A program made the position numbers and the translations under genes. A stretch of DNA of 64,000 nt from Anabaena sp051781005 (lineage in GTDB: Bacteria > Cyanobacteriota > Cyanobacteriia > Cyanobacteriales > Nostocaceae): assembly GCF_051781005.1 (NCBI RefSeq), contig NZ_JBPWOA010000020.1:124001-188000 (forward strand). The letters are read 5' to 3'. Positions within the stretch are counted from its first letter, which is position 1. Each line of letters starts with the position of its first letter. Of this stretch, positions 8,753-17,435 are shown piece by piece. The notes beneath the pieces were generated by a model that saw nothing but the letters and a program-made list of their open reading frames with translations, ran no database searches and had not been told where the DNA came from.

Positions 8753-8985
8753 GAAACTAATTGGAGAATACTTTTAACTTGAGTGAGTCGAGTAGCAAAG
8801 CTGAGAACTGCTAAAATGTCTTCGTATTCTAAATCATCATAATCTTCTAAAATATCATCAATATTCATGCCTGAACTCAAAAGTTCTAAGATCATTTCCA
8901 CCGGATAGCGCAATCCACGAATACACGGTTTACCATGACAAATATCATAGTTAATTGTTATTCTATTTAATAGAAGGTTATTCAT
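8749..8985 (-). CDS. DUF433 antitoxin
   Basis: A 78-residue DUF433 protein: ITINYDICHGKPCIRGLRYP, then VEMILELLSSGMNIDDILEDY and ILAVLSFATRL. DUF433 proteins are helix-turn-helix antitoxins encoded upstream of DUF5615 PIN-like toxins, exactly the order here, with a 4-nt ATGA overlap. The reading frame is intact while the toxin partner carries a frameshift. It probably represses its own promoter, which would lie in the A/T-rich stretch just above 8985. Confidence 0.8.
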   Translation of the reverse strand: MNNLLLNRITINYDICHGKPCIRGLRYPVEMILELLSSGMNIDDILEDYDDLEYEDILAVLSFATRLTQVKSILQLVS

Positions 8986-9170
8986 AATATTAGTATTAGA
9001 TGTTATGTTGGCACTAAATTAATTGTACTTGATTTTTCGAGTTCTATGAAAATGGAAAAAATCGAACTGAAAGTCAGCGTTGCGAGATTCCTAGGTCGCG
9101 CCTAGCGATCGCACTTGATCAATCTAACCTACGAGCGATCGCACCACAATATCAACGCTCTGACTCGTGG

Positions 9171-10385
9171 TTAAAGCAACCCAAGTTTTTGCAGTGCGTC
9201 CTCGGCAGCACGCTTCTCAGCTTTTTTTGTACTACTATCTTTGCCTCTACCATACTCAACACCAGCGACATAAACCACGGATATAAATTCTGGGTTGTTG
9301 TCAGTTCCACCTGAACGAATAGTGTCATACTTAGGAGGCTGACGGCTAGGATTGCGAGCAAATCCACTACCTAAAACAACTTGTTGTAACCAACCTTTCA
9401 CATCATCTTTAATATTAGGGATAGAGTCTTCAGTAGTGGGTAGATCGTTAACAACTTCCTCGAAAAAAGGATCAACCAAGTCACGTACTGCTTCAACACC
9501 AGAATCAAGGTAATAAGCACCGACAACCGCTTCAAACATATTACACAGCAACGAAGGCTTGCTACTCCCTCCGCTAATATTCTCACCTTTTCCAAGCCGC
9601 ATCCATTTTCCAATATCTAATTCAGTAGCAAACTTCGCCAACTGAGGTGTATCAACTAAATTTGAGCGCAAGATGGTCATTTTGCCCTCTCTCAAATCTG
9701 GATTACGTTTATATAAAAAATCACCACTTAGAAACGTGAGTAGGGCATCTCCAATAAACTCTAACTGTTCATTATCGTCGCCTGTATTGGGATTCTCGTA
9801 TTTGTAAGAAGTGTGTGTTAGAGCTTGATTCAAAAGATAAGCATTTTGAAAGGGAATGCGCTTCAATAGCTCATCAAGTCTCTGTCTGATACGAGATTCT
9901 TCAGCAGGTGAAACGGGTATAGGTCGTACTTCATGCCTTGCTTGCTCTTGAGTTAAAATACGGAGAACATCTTGTCGTTGCTTTTCCACGTCCGCTACTT
10001 GGGGTGACGACATGGATTTGAGCAACCTAAGCACACTATCCACCGCTCGATAGGTGTCATCGGTTGAAAAAGTAGATTGGTGCGCCCATTGATTTCGGAC
10101 TTCAAGTAACTCATTGACAAGCGCACGATCTGGTTGACTCAAGCTACTCTTAAATACATTATCCCACTCTCTATTAACTACCGTTAATAGTGCAGATACG
10201 TCTTCGCGGATAATTTTATTTACATCCTGTTTGGATTTTTTTTTATGCTTCGGTAAATAGTCGGCAACTTTTTCCGTCCAATTGCTGCTATGTAATGACT
10301 GCATCTTTTGTTCAACGTAGGAATATAAACCTTGCCGTAGAAAATCTAAAGCTTTTCCTATTCTCTCCTTATGACTTACTCCCAT
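9171..10385 (-). CDS. Swt1-type HEPN domain fused to ribonuclease III and dsRBD
   Basis: A 404-residue fusion. Residues about 1-145 match the Swt1-family HEPN domain: HKERIGKALDFLRQGLYSYV, EDVSALL, W.NVF, and VRNQWAHQSTFSTDDTYRA. The catalytic RX4H motif (R97-N98-x3-H102) is intact. Residues about 165-310 are RNase III with EQLEFIGDALL (E209, D213) and NMFEAVVGAYYLD (E285). Asn282 sits where E. coli has D114, a change tolerated in some family members. Residues about 325-404 are a dsRNA-binding domain. Ordinary bacterial RNase III is about 230 residues without HEPN. The gene stands between toxin-antitoxin debris and smc, inside the island bounded by the two smc 3' ends. Cleaving foreign or structured RNA is inference. 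Confidence 0.88.
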   Translation of the reverse strand: MGVSHKERIGKALDFLRQGLYSYVEQKMQSLHSSNWTEKVADYLPKHKKKSKQDVNKIIREDVSALLTVVNREWDNVFKSSLSQPDRALVNELLEVRNQWAHQSTFSTDDTYRAVDSVLRLLKSMSSPQVADVEKQRQDVLRILTQEQARHEVRPIPVSPAEESRIRQRLDELLKRIPFQNAYLLNQALTHTSYKYENPNTGDDNEQLEFIGDALLTFLSGDFLYKRNPDLREGKMTILRSNLVDTPQLAKFATELDIGKWMRLGKGENISGGSSKPSLLCNMFEAVVGAYYLDSGVEAVRDLVDPFFEEVVNDLPTTEDSIPNIKDDVKGWLQQVVLGSGFARNPSRQPPKYDTIRSGGTDNNPEFISVVYVAGVEYGRGKDSSTKKAEKRAAEDALQKLGLL

Positions 10386-10573
10386 CTATAAATAGCCCCA
10401 AAATGTGTTATGGTCAACTCCACAGATTACAACTACGATTCCTGAAATAGAAGAGAGAAATTTGACTTTTATCATACCCAGATTTCATGCTGGTGATATC
10501 TAAATAATGCAGGTGGTGAAGGAATTACAACCTATTCAAAACTTGATCGCTCTTTTTAACTGCTATTAATGAT

Positions 10574-13500
10574 TCAGTGATCAGATGACTGCAATTTAAT
10601 ACCTAAAACTTGAGTATAAGCGCCTCTAGCTTGAGTTACGCCAATGGTGCGCTGTGCTGACTCTATCATCGGACGACGCAAACTCACAACTATAAACTGT
10701 GCCTGTTCCGCCTGTTGTTTAATCATTCTCGCTAATCGTTCCACATTTGCTCCATCTAAAAACATATCTACTTCGTCAAAGGCGTAGAATGGTGATGGGC
10801 GATAACGTTGCAGGGAAAAGATAAAACTTAAGGCCGTGAGGGATTTTTCTCCACCTGACATGGAAGCAAGACGTTGTACAGGTTTGCCTTTGGGGTGTGC
10901 GACTAGGTTTAAGCCACTGTTAAACGGATCTTCTGTATTATCAAGTTGTAGATAGCCGTCACCGTCAGAAAGGGTGGCAAAAATAGTTTGAAAGTTTTCG
11001 TTTACTGCGTCAAAAGCTTCTTTAAAGGCGATTTGGCGTAAGGTGGTAAAGTTTTCAATTCGCAAAAGTAGTTCTGTACGTTCTGCTTCTAATGTTTGCA
11101 GTTTATCTGTAAGTTCTTGGAGACGGCTTTGGACTTTATCATGGTCTTCTAACGCTAACATATTCACAGGTTCCATTGCCTGTAAGCGTTTGGACAGACT
11201 TCGCAATTCTTTTTGCAGTTCCTCTAAATCAACTTGATTAGGAACTTCTGGGAGGGGACTTGGTAATTCTGCACCTAATTCTCGCAATTGGGTTTGCAGT
11301 GCTGTTAATTCTTCCCGGCGTTTTTCCTGGGTTTCTTGCAGTTTTTCAATTTCCCATTGTAGTTGTTGTTGTCGCAATAAGAGCGATCGCACTTCGGTTT
11401 CTGTAATATCCCGTTTCTTTTTCTCTTCTCCTAAGTTTTCCTCCATTTTTTTCAAACTAACTTGAATTGCACTAATTTGATTATTCAGTTCTACTAGTTG
11501 ACTGTTGACTGTTGACTGTTGACTGTTAAAAGTTTCCTGTTCTTGTTGATATTGTAAAACCCGCGTTTCTGCTTCTTGGATTTTTTCTTGTAACCGCTGT
11601 TGTTGATTTTCGAGATTTTTTAATTGTTGTTGCGAATCCCTTAAAGCAGTTTCCTTTTGTTGTAATTGTTGCTCTTGGGTTTTAATGATTACTTGGATTT
11701 GTTGCCATTCGCTAGGAGTTTGGGAAGATTCCAACTCAGATAAAGTATGTCTTAATTCTTGCAGTTGCGATTCTTGTCCCGGTAATTCCCGATCTAAAAC
11801 TTGCAAACGAGATTGTGCAGTGGTGAATTTTTCGGTATTTTGGGAAAGTTGAGCGCGTGTAGCTTCTAATTGCGCTGTCAACGCCTTCACATCTTTTTGC
11901 AACTGTTCCAACTTTAACTGCTGTTCCCGTCTTGCTTGTCGAGTTTCCGTCAGTTCTAGCGTCAGAGTTTTAGTTCGACTGGCTAAATTAGCGATCGCTT
12001 CTCCACAACGTTCTAAAACACGTTCAATATCAACCAAGCGAGTTCTTAAATTTACTACTTCTTCAGATTCAGAAGGTTCTCCCGTACCAAAGCGCAAAGC
12101 TGAACGCTGGGTATTACTCCCCCCAGTCATTGCCCCGCTGGTTTCTAACAATTCCCCTTGTAAAGTGACAATGCGATATAAACCTAGCTGTTTTCGCGCT
12201 TGTGCGAGACTGGCAAAAACCACAGTATTCCCAAAAACATAGTTAAACACATCTCGATAACGGCGATCGCACTCCACCAAATCAGCAGCATAATTAACAA
12301 AGCCATCAGCATAACGCAAAGTGGCATCTTGAATAGCTTTCGATGTTTTAATTTTATTCAAAGGTAAAAAAGTTGCTCTGCCGGCACGTTTTTGTTTGAG
12401 GAGTTCAATACCAGCCGAAGCGATGCTATCATCTTCCACCACAATATGTCCCAAACGTCCACCAGCAGAGATTTCTAACGCCAACTGATAACGAGGATCT
12501 ACCGTTCCCAACTGCACAACCAAACCACATAAACCAGGCATTCCTGACTGTAAAATTACCTTACTCGCCTGTGTCCCTTGTACCTCTTGTTGTGCTTGGG
12601 TTTGTGCCTCCAATTTATCTAATTGACGTTGTTTTTCCCGCTGTTCTTGCAAAAGACGCTTTTGGGTTTCTTGTTGAATTTGTAACTCTTGTTCAGTCGC
12701 GGCGAGATTTTCAGCTAACTTTTGAATAGGTTCACTAGAACGATTAAATTCTGTTTCAACTTGCGTACATTCAGCTTGTTTTTGAGCCAATTCAGGTTCT
12801 AAAGTGGCAATTAGCTGAGATTGTTCTTCAATAAGTTGCTGTAGCTGAGTATTTCGTTCTTGTAGTTGTGCTTGTTCAGTGCGTTGGGGTTCAAGAGTTT
12901 GCAACAAAGTCTCAATTTGCCGATTTAATGCCGTTTGTTGCTGTACCCACGCTTCCGAAGCAGTCGCAATTTCCGCAGCTGCTTGACGAGAAGAATCTAA
13001 AGCTTGTTGTGCGTCATTTCGTTCTTGTTGTAAATTCGTCACCTGCAAAGTTTCAACATTTTGTTGTTGTACAGCTTGAGTCAGAGACAACTGATATTGC
13101 TGAATTTCTTGCTGAGTTTGAATTAAACGCCTTGCAGATTCTTGTAAAGCCGTTTCTAAATCCCGTTGTTGACGCTGGAGTTGTTTACGTTCAGCCTCTT
13201 GAGTAGCGAGGTGAGACTGTACAGATAAAAGTTCATCTTCTCCCAAAGCTTTAACGCGGATATTGAGTTCGTCAAGTTCAGCAGTTTTTTGAATAATTTC
13301 CGAATTAGCAGTTGTTAATTGGGTGGTGAAATCGGTAAAATTGCGATCGCCTGTTTGAATTTGCGCCGTTAACTTTTCCTGCTGTGCTTGCAGAGAACGC
13401 CAAGATAGAACCGCTTCCCAAGACTGCTTCTGTACAAATTCTATTTTGAGCTTTTGATATCTTTCTGCCTTAGCCTTATCTTGTGCCAAGCGATCGCGTT

Positions 13501-14239
13501 GTACAGTTAATTCAGTCTCAATAATTCGACAACTATCTTCCTTTTCCTTCACCTCATCCAAAGTTGACTTAGCTTGGATAATCTTCCGATCATACGCAGC
13601 CACCCCAGCCAACTCATCAATAATTTCCCGACGTTCCCGCGCATTCATCGAGATAATGCTAGTCACATCACCTTGCAACACCACATTATACCCTTCAGGA
13701 TAAACCCGCAGTTCCTGTAATTGCTCATGCAACTCCGTCAGAGTGCAAGCAACACCATTTATATAATAATTCGACGTATAAGTCCCTTGAGGAGTCACCC
13801 TTAACCGTCGAGTAACACTCCATTCATTAGACTTTGGATTTTGGACTTTAGATTTTAGATTTTCTTCTCCAACCTCTCCAACCTCTTCAACTTCCTCATC
13901 TCCCTTACCCCCTGCACCCTGCCCCTCTGCCTCTTCACTTTGCGCCTTTGCGCCTTTGCGTGAGACATCATCCCCCAAATCAAAAGTCACCGTCACACTA
14001 GCTTCCAGCGACGAACGTCCCTTATGCTTTTGAGCATTATTTACCAAATCTGGTAAACGTTCAGCCCGCATACCCTTAGAACTAGCAAGCCCCAAACAAA
14101 ACAGCAAAGCATCGAGAATATTTGATTTACCCGAACCATTAGGCCCAGATATGACAGTACACCCCGGCAGCAAAGGGACAGAAGTAGTACCGCCGAAGGA
14201 TTTAAAATTGGTAAGTTCAACGCGCTTGACGTACACCAT
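10574..14239 (-). CDS. smc: Chromosome segregation protein SMC
   Basis: A full-length 1221-residue SMC ATPase, acting with ScpA/ScpB to organise chromosomes. It has an N-terminal head with Walker A (GPNGSGKSN, residues 32-40), long Gln/Glu-rich coiled coils, a hinge around the middle (GLCGLVVQLGTVD, AGGRLGHIVVEDD), the signature MSGGEKSLTAL, and Walker B FYAFDEVDMFLD near the end. Two oddities stand out. Residues about 93-139 of the head are encoded by intergenic-type repeats. A second short insertion in the C-terminal coil comes from four ACTGTTG heptamers near 11496-11527. The last 70-odd codons also exist as a detached copy at 7311-7530. Confidence 0.95.
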   Translation of the reverse strand: MVYVKRVELTNFKSFGGTTSVPLLPGCTVISGPNGSGKSNILDALLFCLGLASSKGMRAERLPDLVNNAQKHKGRSSLEASVTVTFDLGDDVSRKGAKAQSEEAEGQGAGGKGDEEVEEVGEVGEENLKSKVQNPKSNEWSVTRRLRVTPQGTYTSNYYINGVACTLTELHEQLQELRVYPEGYNVVLQGDVTSIISMNARERREIIDELAGVAAYDRKIIQAKSTLDEVKEKEDSCRIIETELTVQRDRLAQDKAKAERYQKLKIEFVQKQSWEAVLSWRSLQAQQEKLTAQIQTGDRNFTDFTTQLTTANSEIIQKTAELDELNIRVKALGEDELLSVQSHLATQEAERKQLQRQQRDLETALQESARRLIQTQQEIQQYQLSLTQAVQQQNVETLQVTNLQQERNDAQQALDSSRQAAAEIATASEAWVQQQTALNRQIETLLQTLEPQRTEQAQLQERNTQLQQLIEEQSQLIATLEPELAQKQAECTQVETEFNRSSEPIQKLAENLAATEQELQIQQETQKRLLQEQREKQRQLDKLEAQTQAQQEVQGTQASKVILQSGMPGLCGLVVQLGTVDPRYQLALEISAGGRLGHIVVEDDSIASAGIELLKQKRAGRATFLPLNKIKTSKAIQDATLRYADGFVNYAADLVECDRRYRDVFNYVFGNTVVFASLAQARKQLGLYRIVTLQGELLETSGAMTGGSNTQRSALRFGTGEPSESEEVVNLRTRLVDIERVLERCGEAIANLASRTKTLTLELTETRQARREQQLKLEQLQKDVKALTAQLEATRAQLSQNTEKFTTAQSRLQVLDRELPGQESQLQELRHTLSELESSQTPSEWQQIQVIIKTQEQQLQQKETALRDSQQQLKNLENQQQRLQEKIQEAETRVLQYQQEQETFNSQQSTVNSQLVELNNQISAIQVSLKKMEENLGEEKKKRDITETEVRSLLLRQQQLQWEIEKLQETQEKRREELTALQTQLRELGAELPSPLPEVPNQVDLEELQKELRSLSKRLQAMEPVNMLALEDHDKVQSRLQELTDKLQTLEAERTELLLRIENFTTLRQIAFKEAFDAVNENFQTIFATLSDGDGYLQLDNTEDPFNSGLNLVAHPKGKPVQRLASMSGGEKSLTALSFIFSLQRYRPSPFYAFDEVDMFLDGANVERLARMIKQQAEQAQFIVVSLRRPMIESAQRTIGVTQARGAYTQVLGIKLQSSDH
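11496..11527. repeat. Heptamer tandem repeat inside smc
   Basis: Four copies of ACTGTTG lie within the coding sequence and encode the Ser-Thr-Val-Asn-Ser-Gln stretch of the coiled coil. The same heptamer class is normally intergenic in Nostocales. Confidence 0.8.
13823..13963. repeat. Composite of intergenic repeats inside smc
   Basis: Read on the minus strand, this segment begins with two GGCGCAAA units, continues with purine-rich GGGGCAGGG and GAGGTTGGAGA words, and ends with AAAATCTAAAATCTAAAGTCC. The last word matches an intergenic repeat at 25787-25820. It stays in frame and adds about 47 residues (RKGAKAQ...QNPKSNEW) to the SMC head between two conserved strands. Confidence 0.75.
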
Positions 14240-14430
14240 AGAGGCGCTGCCTAACTTGTAACTAGGCTAAAAGAACAAGTGTATCAATTATTTGCATATT
14301 CGCAACTCTTGAGAAGAGGTAATTTTGATTTATAGTACTCCATATGTGCAAATCATGTTTAATTTATGTATAATTTAAAACTTATATCTATTCACAGCTT
14401 ATACTGATAGAGCTTTTTTACTACCTTTCC

Positions 14431-14451
14431 GACTTTTAAAACATCCTCTAA
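14431..14451. repeat. Left copy of a 21-nt direct repeat
   Basis: The word ACTTTTAAAACATCCTCTAA matches 16847-16867 at 20 of 21 positions in the same orientation. A shorter inverted version lies at about 38763-38781. It sits 52 bp before the decarboxylase start and may mark the boundary of an acquired cassette. Confidence 0.7.
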
Positions 14452-14503
14452 AAATATAATCCACTTATTTTGAGTTTGAATTTCCTGCTTACCGCGAGGT
14501 CTT

Positions 14504-15877
14504 ATGACGTTAGAAACAGAAAGTTTAGGATTACTCCAAGAAGCATTATCACGATTAGAAGAAGGTTTTCACAGCTTACCAAAAGTCGAACACTCTCCTA
14601 ATCTAGATGCTCTACGAATCGTGCTGTTGGAAGTTGCCGAGCGAATGCAAGACAATTATCCTTATCCCCATCCCTTGTACGTTGGGCAAATGCTCAAGCC
14701 GCCCACAGAAATTGCCCGTCTTGCATATATGTTATCGCTGTGGATTAATCCCAACAATCACGCTCTTGATGGTGGGCGGGCAAGTTCGGCAATGGAGAAG
14801 GAAGCAGTGGCAGAAATTGCCAAAATGTTCGGTTGGGAATATCATTTAGCACACTTGACCAGTAGCGGGACAATGGCGAATTTAGAAGCTTTGTGGGTGG
14901 CAGGAAATTTGCACCCAAACAAAAAAGTTGTTGCCTCAAGTCAGTCACACTATACCCATTCCAGAATTTGCGGTGTGCTTCGCATTCCCTTCCAATCCGT
15001 TCTCTGTAATAGTCTTAATCGGATGGATATAGCAGCCCTGAAAAAACTTCTCCAAGAAGATGATATTGGCACGGTTGTTGTTACCCTTGGGACAACAGCA
15101 ACGGGTTCTATCGATCCCCTACCAGAAATTCTCGAACTTCAGTCTGAATATGGATTTCGCATTCATGCAGATACCGCCTATGGGGGTTATTTTACCTTAG
15201 TAGATAATCTTGATGATTCAACTAGAGCCGCTTATGACTGTCTTAAAAACGTTGATTCCATTGTTGTCGATCCGCATAAACACGGACTCCAACCTTACGG
15301 CTGTGGTTGCATTCTCTTCAAAGATCCCTCTGTTGGGAAACTTTATAAACATGATTCACCCTACACATATTTTAGTTCTGAGGAATTGCATTTAGGAGAA
15401 ATTAGCTTGGAATGTTCTAGAGCAGGTTCATCTGCGGTAGCACTCTGGGCAACTCAACGGTTATTACCTTTAATTCCAGGTGGTGAGTTTGCTGGTTATT
15501 TGAGTAAGTCACGAACAGCAGCGCTGACTATTTTTGAGAAACTGCAAAATGATTCACGATTTATAGTAGCTTTTCCGCCTGAATTAGATATCGTTGTTTG
15601 GGTTGTCAAATCTCAGAGTGCGAGTGAATCTTCTCGACTGGCGAAAGAGATTTTTAAAGTGGCGGAACAGGAAAAACTTTACTTAGCTTTAGCTAATCTA
15701 CCGAAAGAGCTATTTTTAGAAAGTGGGGAAGGAATTAATTGGGATCAAGACTCTATTACCTGTCTGCGTTCTTGTTTGATGAAACCCGAACATTTAGATT
15801 GGATCGACCGAATTTGGCAAACACTTGATGCAGTAACTACAAAGGTATTAAAATTATCCATGTCAATAGCTACTTAG
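14504..15877 (+). CDS. PLP-dependent group II decarboxylase
   Basis: A 457-residue pyridoxal-phosphate enzyme of the glutamate/aromatic/diaminobutyrate decarboxylase class. It shows PPTEIARLAYMLSLWINPN, the PLP-phosphate Ser/Thr stretch TSSGTMANLEALW, HADTAYGG (Asp binding the pyridine nitrogen) and the Schiff-base lysine in VDPHKHGLQPYG. These enzymes turn an amino acid into an amine and CO2. The substrate cannot be read from sequence. An acetyltransferase-like gene starts 57 bp downstream, which would fit making and then acylating an amine; this is inference. The gene lies inside the segment bounded by the 21-nt direct repeat, suggesting it arrived as part of a cassette. Confidence 0.85.
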   Translation: MTLETESLGLLQEALSRLEEGFHSLPKVEHSPNLDALRIVLLEVAERMQDNYPYPHPLYVGQMLKPPTEIARLAYMLSLWINPNNHALDGGRASSAMEKEAVAEIAKMFGWEYHLAHLTSSGTMANLEALWVAGNLHPNKKVVASSQSHYTHSRICGVLRIPFQSVLCNSLNRMDIAALKKLLQEDDIGTVVVTLGTTATGSIDPLPEILELQSEYGFRIHADTAYGGYFTLVDNLDDSTRAAYDCLKNVDSIVVDPHKHGLQPYGCGCILFKDPSVGKLYKHDSPYTYFSSEELHLGEISLECSRAGSSAVALWATQRLLPLIPGGEFAGYLSKSRTAALTIFEKLQNDSRFIVAFPPELDIVVWVVKSQSASESSRLAKEIFKVAEQEKLYLALANLPKELFLESGEGINWDQDSITCLRSCLMKPEHLDWIDRIWQTLDAVTTKVLKLSMSIAT

Positions 15878-15934
15878 GACTGTGAATTAGTTCCTATTCT
15901 GTAGCTGTAATCGTTTGTAATCTTTACCAAATAC

Positions 15935-16621
15935 ATGAATTCCTTCAATAAAAATACTGAAATATTATGCCAAAAAATGCAGCATAGTGATATTAAGCAA
16001 ACCGCTACTTGTATCTCCCAGGTTTTTTCAAGTTTTGAGCCTATGGCCAAAGCTCTAAAAATTTCCTTTGATGAGTTTTATCGGTTTGCTGTACCTGTCT
16101 GTCAGAAAGCAGCAGATGAAGAAATCTCACTAATTGCTAAAGATCAAAAAACAGGAGAAGTAGTGGGGTTCATTATTTCTGAAGATTTGATGAAAGTCTA
16201 TTCTGACTCTTTGAAGGGTATTGATAATAAGTTTGAACCCGTTTTCTCTCTGCTGTCAGAATTGGAGGAAAATTACCGCCAATGTCATCTATTTAAAGCC
16301 GGACAGATCCTACATATTTTGATGCTTGGAGTCCAGGAGAAATACACCAAGAGACATATTGCTACAACCTTAGTGAGAGAAAACCTGAACTTAGCTAAAC
16401 ACCATAACTTTGAAATTGCTATTGCTGATGCTACTGGAGTTGCTTCTGGACACATATTTCAAAATCTTGGGTTTACTGAAGAGTTTGCCATTGAATACAA
16501 GTCATACAAGTTCAAGGATAAACATATTTTTAGTTCTATTGAGAATCCCCCTAATTGCCTGTTGATGTCGCGCTGTATAAAAGACTTATCCATAGACAAC
16601 ACTGCTAGAGGTAATTCATGA
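15935..16621 (+). CDS. GNAT-like N-acetyltransferase
   Basis: A 228-residue protein with the layout of the arylalkylamine/GNAT fold: EVVGFIISEDL as beta strands 2-3, LHILMLGVQEKYTKRHIATTLV as the acetyl-CoA strand and pyrophosphate loop (the usual Q/RxxGxG/A is degenerate), and ATGVASGHIFQNLGFTEEF as the C-terminal part. The probable role is acetylating an amine or amino acid. Its position directly after an amino-acid decarboxylase suggests the amine product as substrate, which is unproven. It is followed by a remnant of an NRPS adenylation domain rather than an intact gene. Confidence 0.65.
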   Translation: MNSFNKNTEILCQKMQHSDIKQTATCISQVFSSFEPMAKALKISFDEFYRFAVPVCQKAADEEISLIAKDQKTGEVVGFIISEDLMKVYSDSLKGIDNKFEPVFSLLSELEENYRQCHLFKAGQILHILMLGVQEKYTKRHIATTLVRENLNLAKHHNFEIAIADATGVASGHIFQNLGFTEEFAIEYKSYKFKDKHIFSSIENPPNCLLMSRCIKDLSIDNTARGNS

Positions 16622-16686
16622 ATTATCTCTAAGTAAAGACACTATTAACAGCTTCCTTATTCAACATTAATGAGACCTAATTAGCA

Positions 16687-16848
16687 ATGAAACAGTATGC
16701 TCTTTCTCAACTGCCCCATTATATGGTGCCAAGTAGAATCATCGCTATAGATAAATTGCCCATAACTCCTCATGGTAAAGTAGATCGCCAAGGCTTATCT
16801 GCCATGAGTAAGTGGATGTTTGCAAGCATAATCTTTAGCCCTCTCTAA
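16687..16848 (+). pseudogene. Remnant of an NRPS adenylation domain (A10 motif)
   Basis: A 53-codon open frame encodes the end of an AMP-binding domain: LPHYMVPSRIIAIDKLP followed by ITPHGKVDRQGL. This is the core A10 region (xPxxxNGKVDR) with its catalytic lysine. Adenylation domains are about 500 residues and normally run on into a carrier domain; both the rest of this domain and the carrier are missing. It is therefore a scar of a non-ribosomal peptide synthetase gene. Its stop codon overlaps the right copy of the 21-nt repeat, so the truncation point coincides with a cassette boundary. Confidence 0.8.
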
Positions 16849-16867
16849 CTTTCAAAACATCCTCTAA
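16847..16867. repeat. Right copy of the 21-nt direct repeat
   Basis: ACTTTCAAAACATCCTCTAA differs from the copy at 14431-14451 by a single C/T inside the shared core. It lies 35 bp before the next gene, just as the left copy lies shortly before the decarboxylase. Confidence 0.7.
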
Positions 16868-16902
16868 GTCTCACAATTATTCTAAAATCCGAAAAACAAG
16901 TA

Positions 16903-17397
16903 ATGAAACAATATTACCAAGATTTTATAATTCGTAATTGGGAGGAGCGCGATGATCGCACACAAGCAGCAGAAGTCATTCATTCTGTATTATCAGAATA
17001 TGGTTTAGGTTGGGAACCGAGCGGTGCGGATAGAGATGTATTGCAAATAGAAGAATATTATTTAGCTACTGGGGGCGAATTTTGGGTAATCGAACACCAA
17101 AATAAAATAGTAGGTACAGGGGCATATTATCCTATTGAACGGGGTGAAAAAGCTGTAGAAATCCGAAAGATGTATCTTTTACCTAATGTGCGTGGTTTAG
17201 GTTTAGGGAAATATTTGTTGCAAGAACTAGAAACAGCCATAGCATCCCGTGGCTATGAGCAAATTTGGATAGAAACCGCCAGTGTCTTAAAGGAAGCAGT
17301 CAAGCTTTATGAAAACAATGGTTACATCCCCACCACAGGAGTAGAAACACAAAGATGCGATCGCATTTATGTTAAACATCTCCTACCAAGAATTTAG
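16903..17397 (+). CDS. GNAT-family N-acetyltransferase
   Basis: A compact 164-residue GNAT enzyme. The acetyl-CoA binding segment is clear: KMYLLPNVRGLGLGKYLLQE, with the R-x-x-G-x-G/A pattern as RGLGLG. It is followed by IWIETASVLKEAVKLYENNG and GYIPTTG as the terminal strand. The substrate is unknown; related proteins acetylate amino acids or small amines. It is separated from the decarboxylase cassette by the 21-nt repeat and probably belongs to the native background. comF follows 38 bp downstream. Confidence 0.85.
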   Translation: MKQYYQDFIIRNWEERDDRTQAAEVIHSVLSEYGLGWEPSGADRDVLQIEEYYLATGGEFWVIEHQNKIVGTGAYYPIERGEKAVEIRKMYLLPNVRGLGLGKYLLQELETAIASRGYEQIWIETASVLKEAVKLYENNGYIPTTGVETQRCDRIYVKHLLPRI

Positions 17398-17435
17398 AAG
17401 ATGCATATTTTGTCTATTAAATACTTCTTTGACTA

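Noticed and set aside
8062..10385. Integrase or transposase in the smc island
   Set aside because: None of the reading frames shows recombinase motifs; if one moved the island it is gone or acts from elsewhere.
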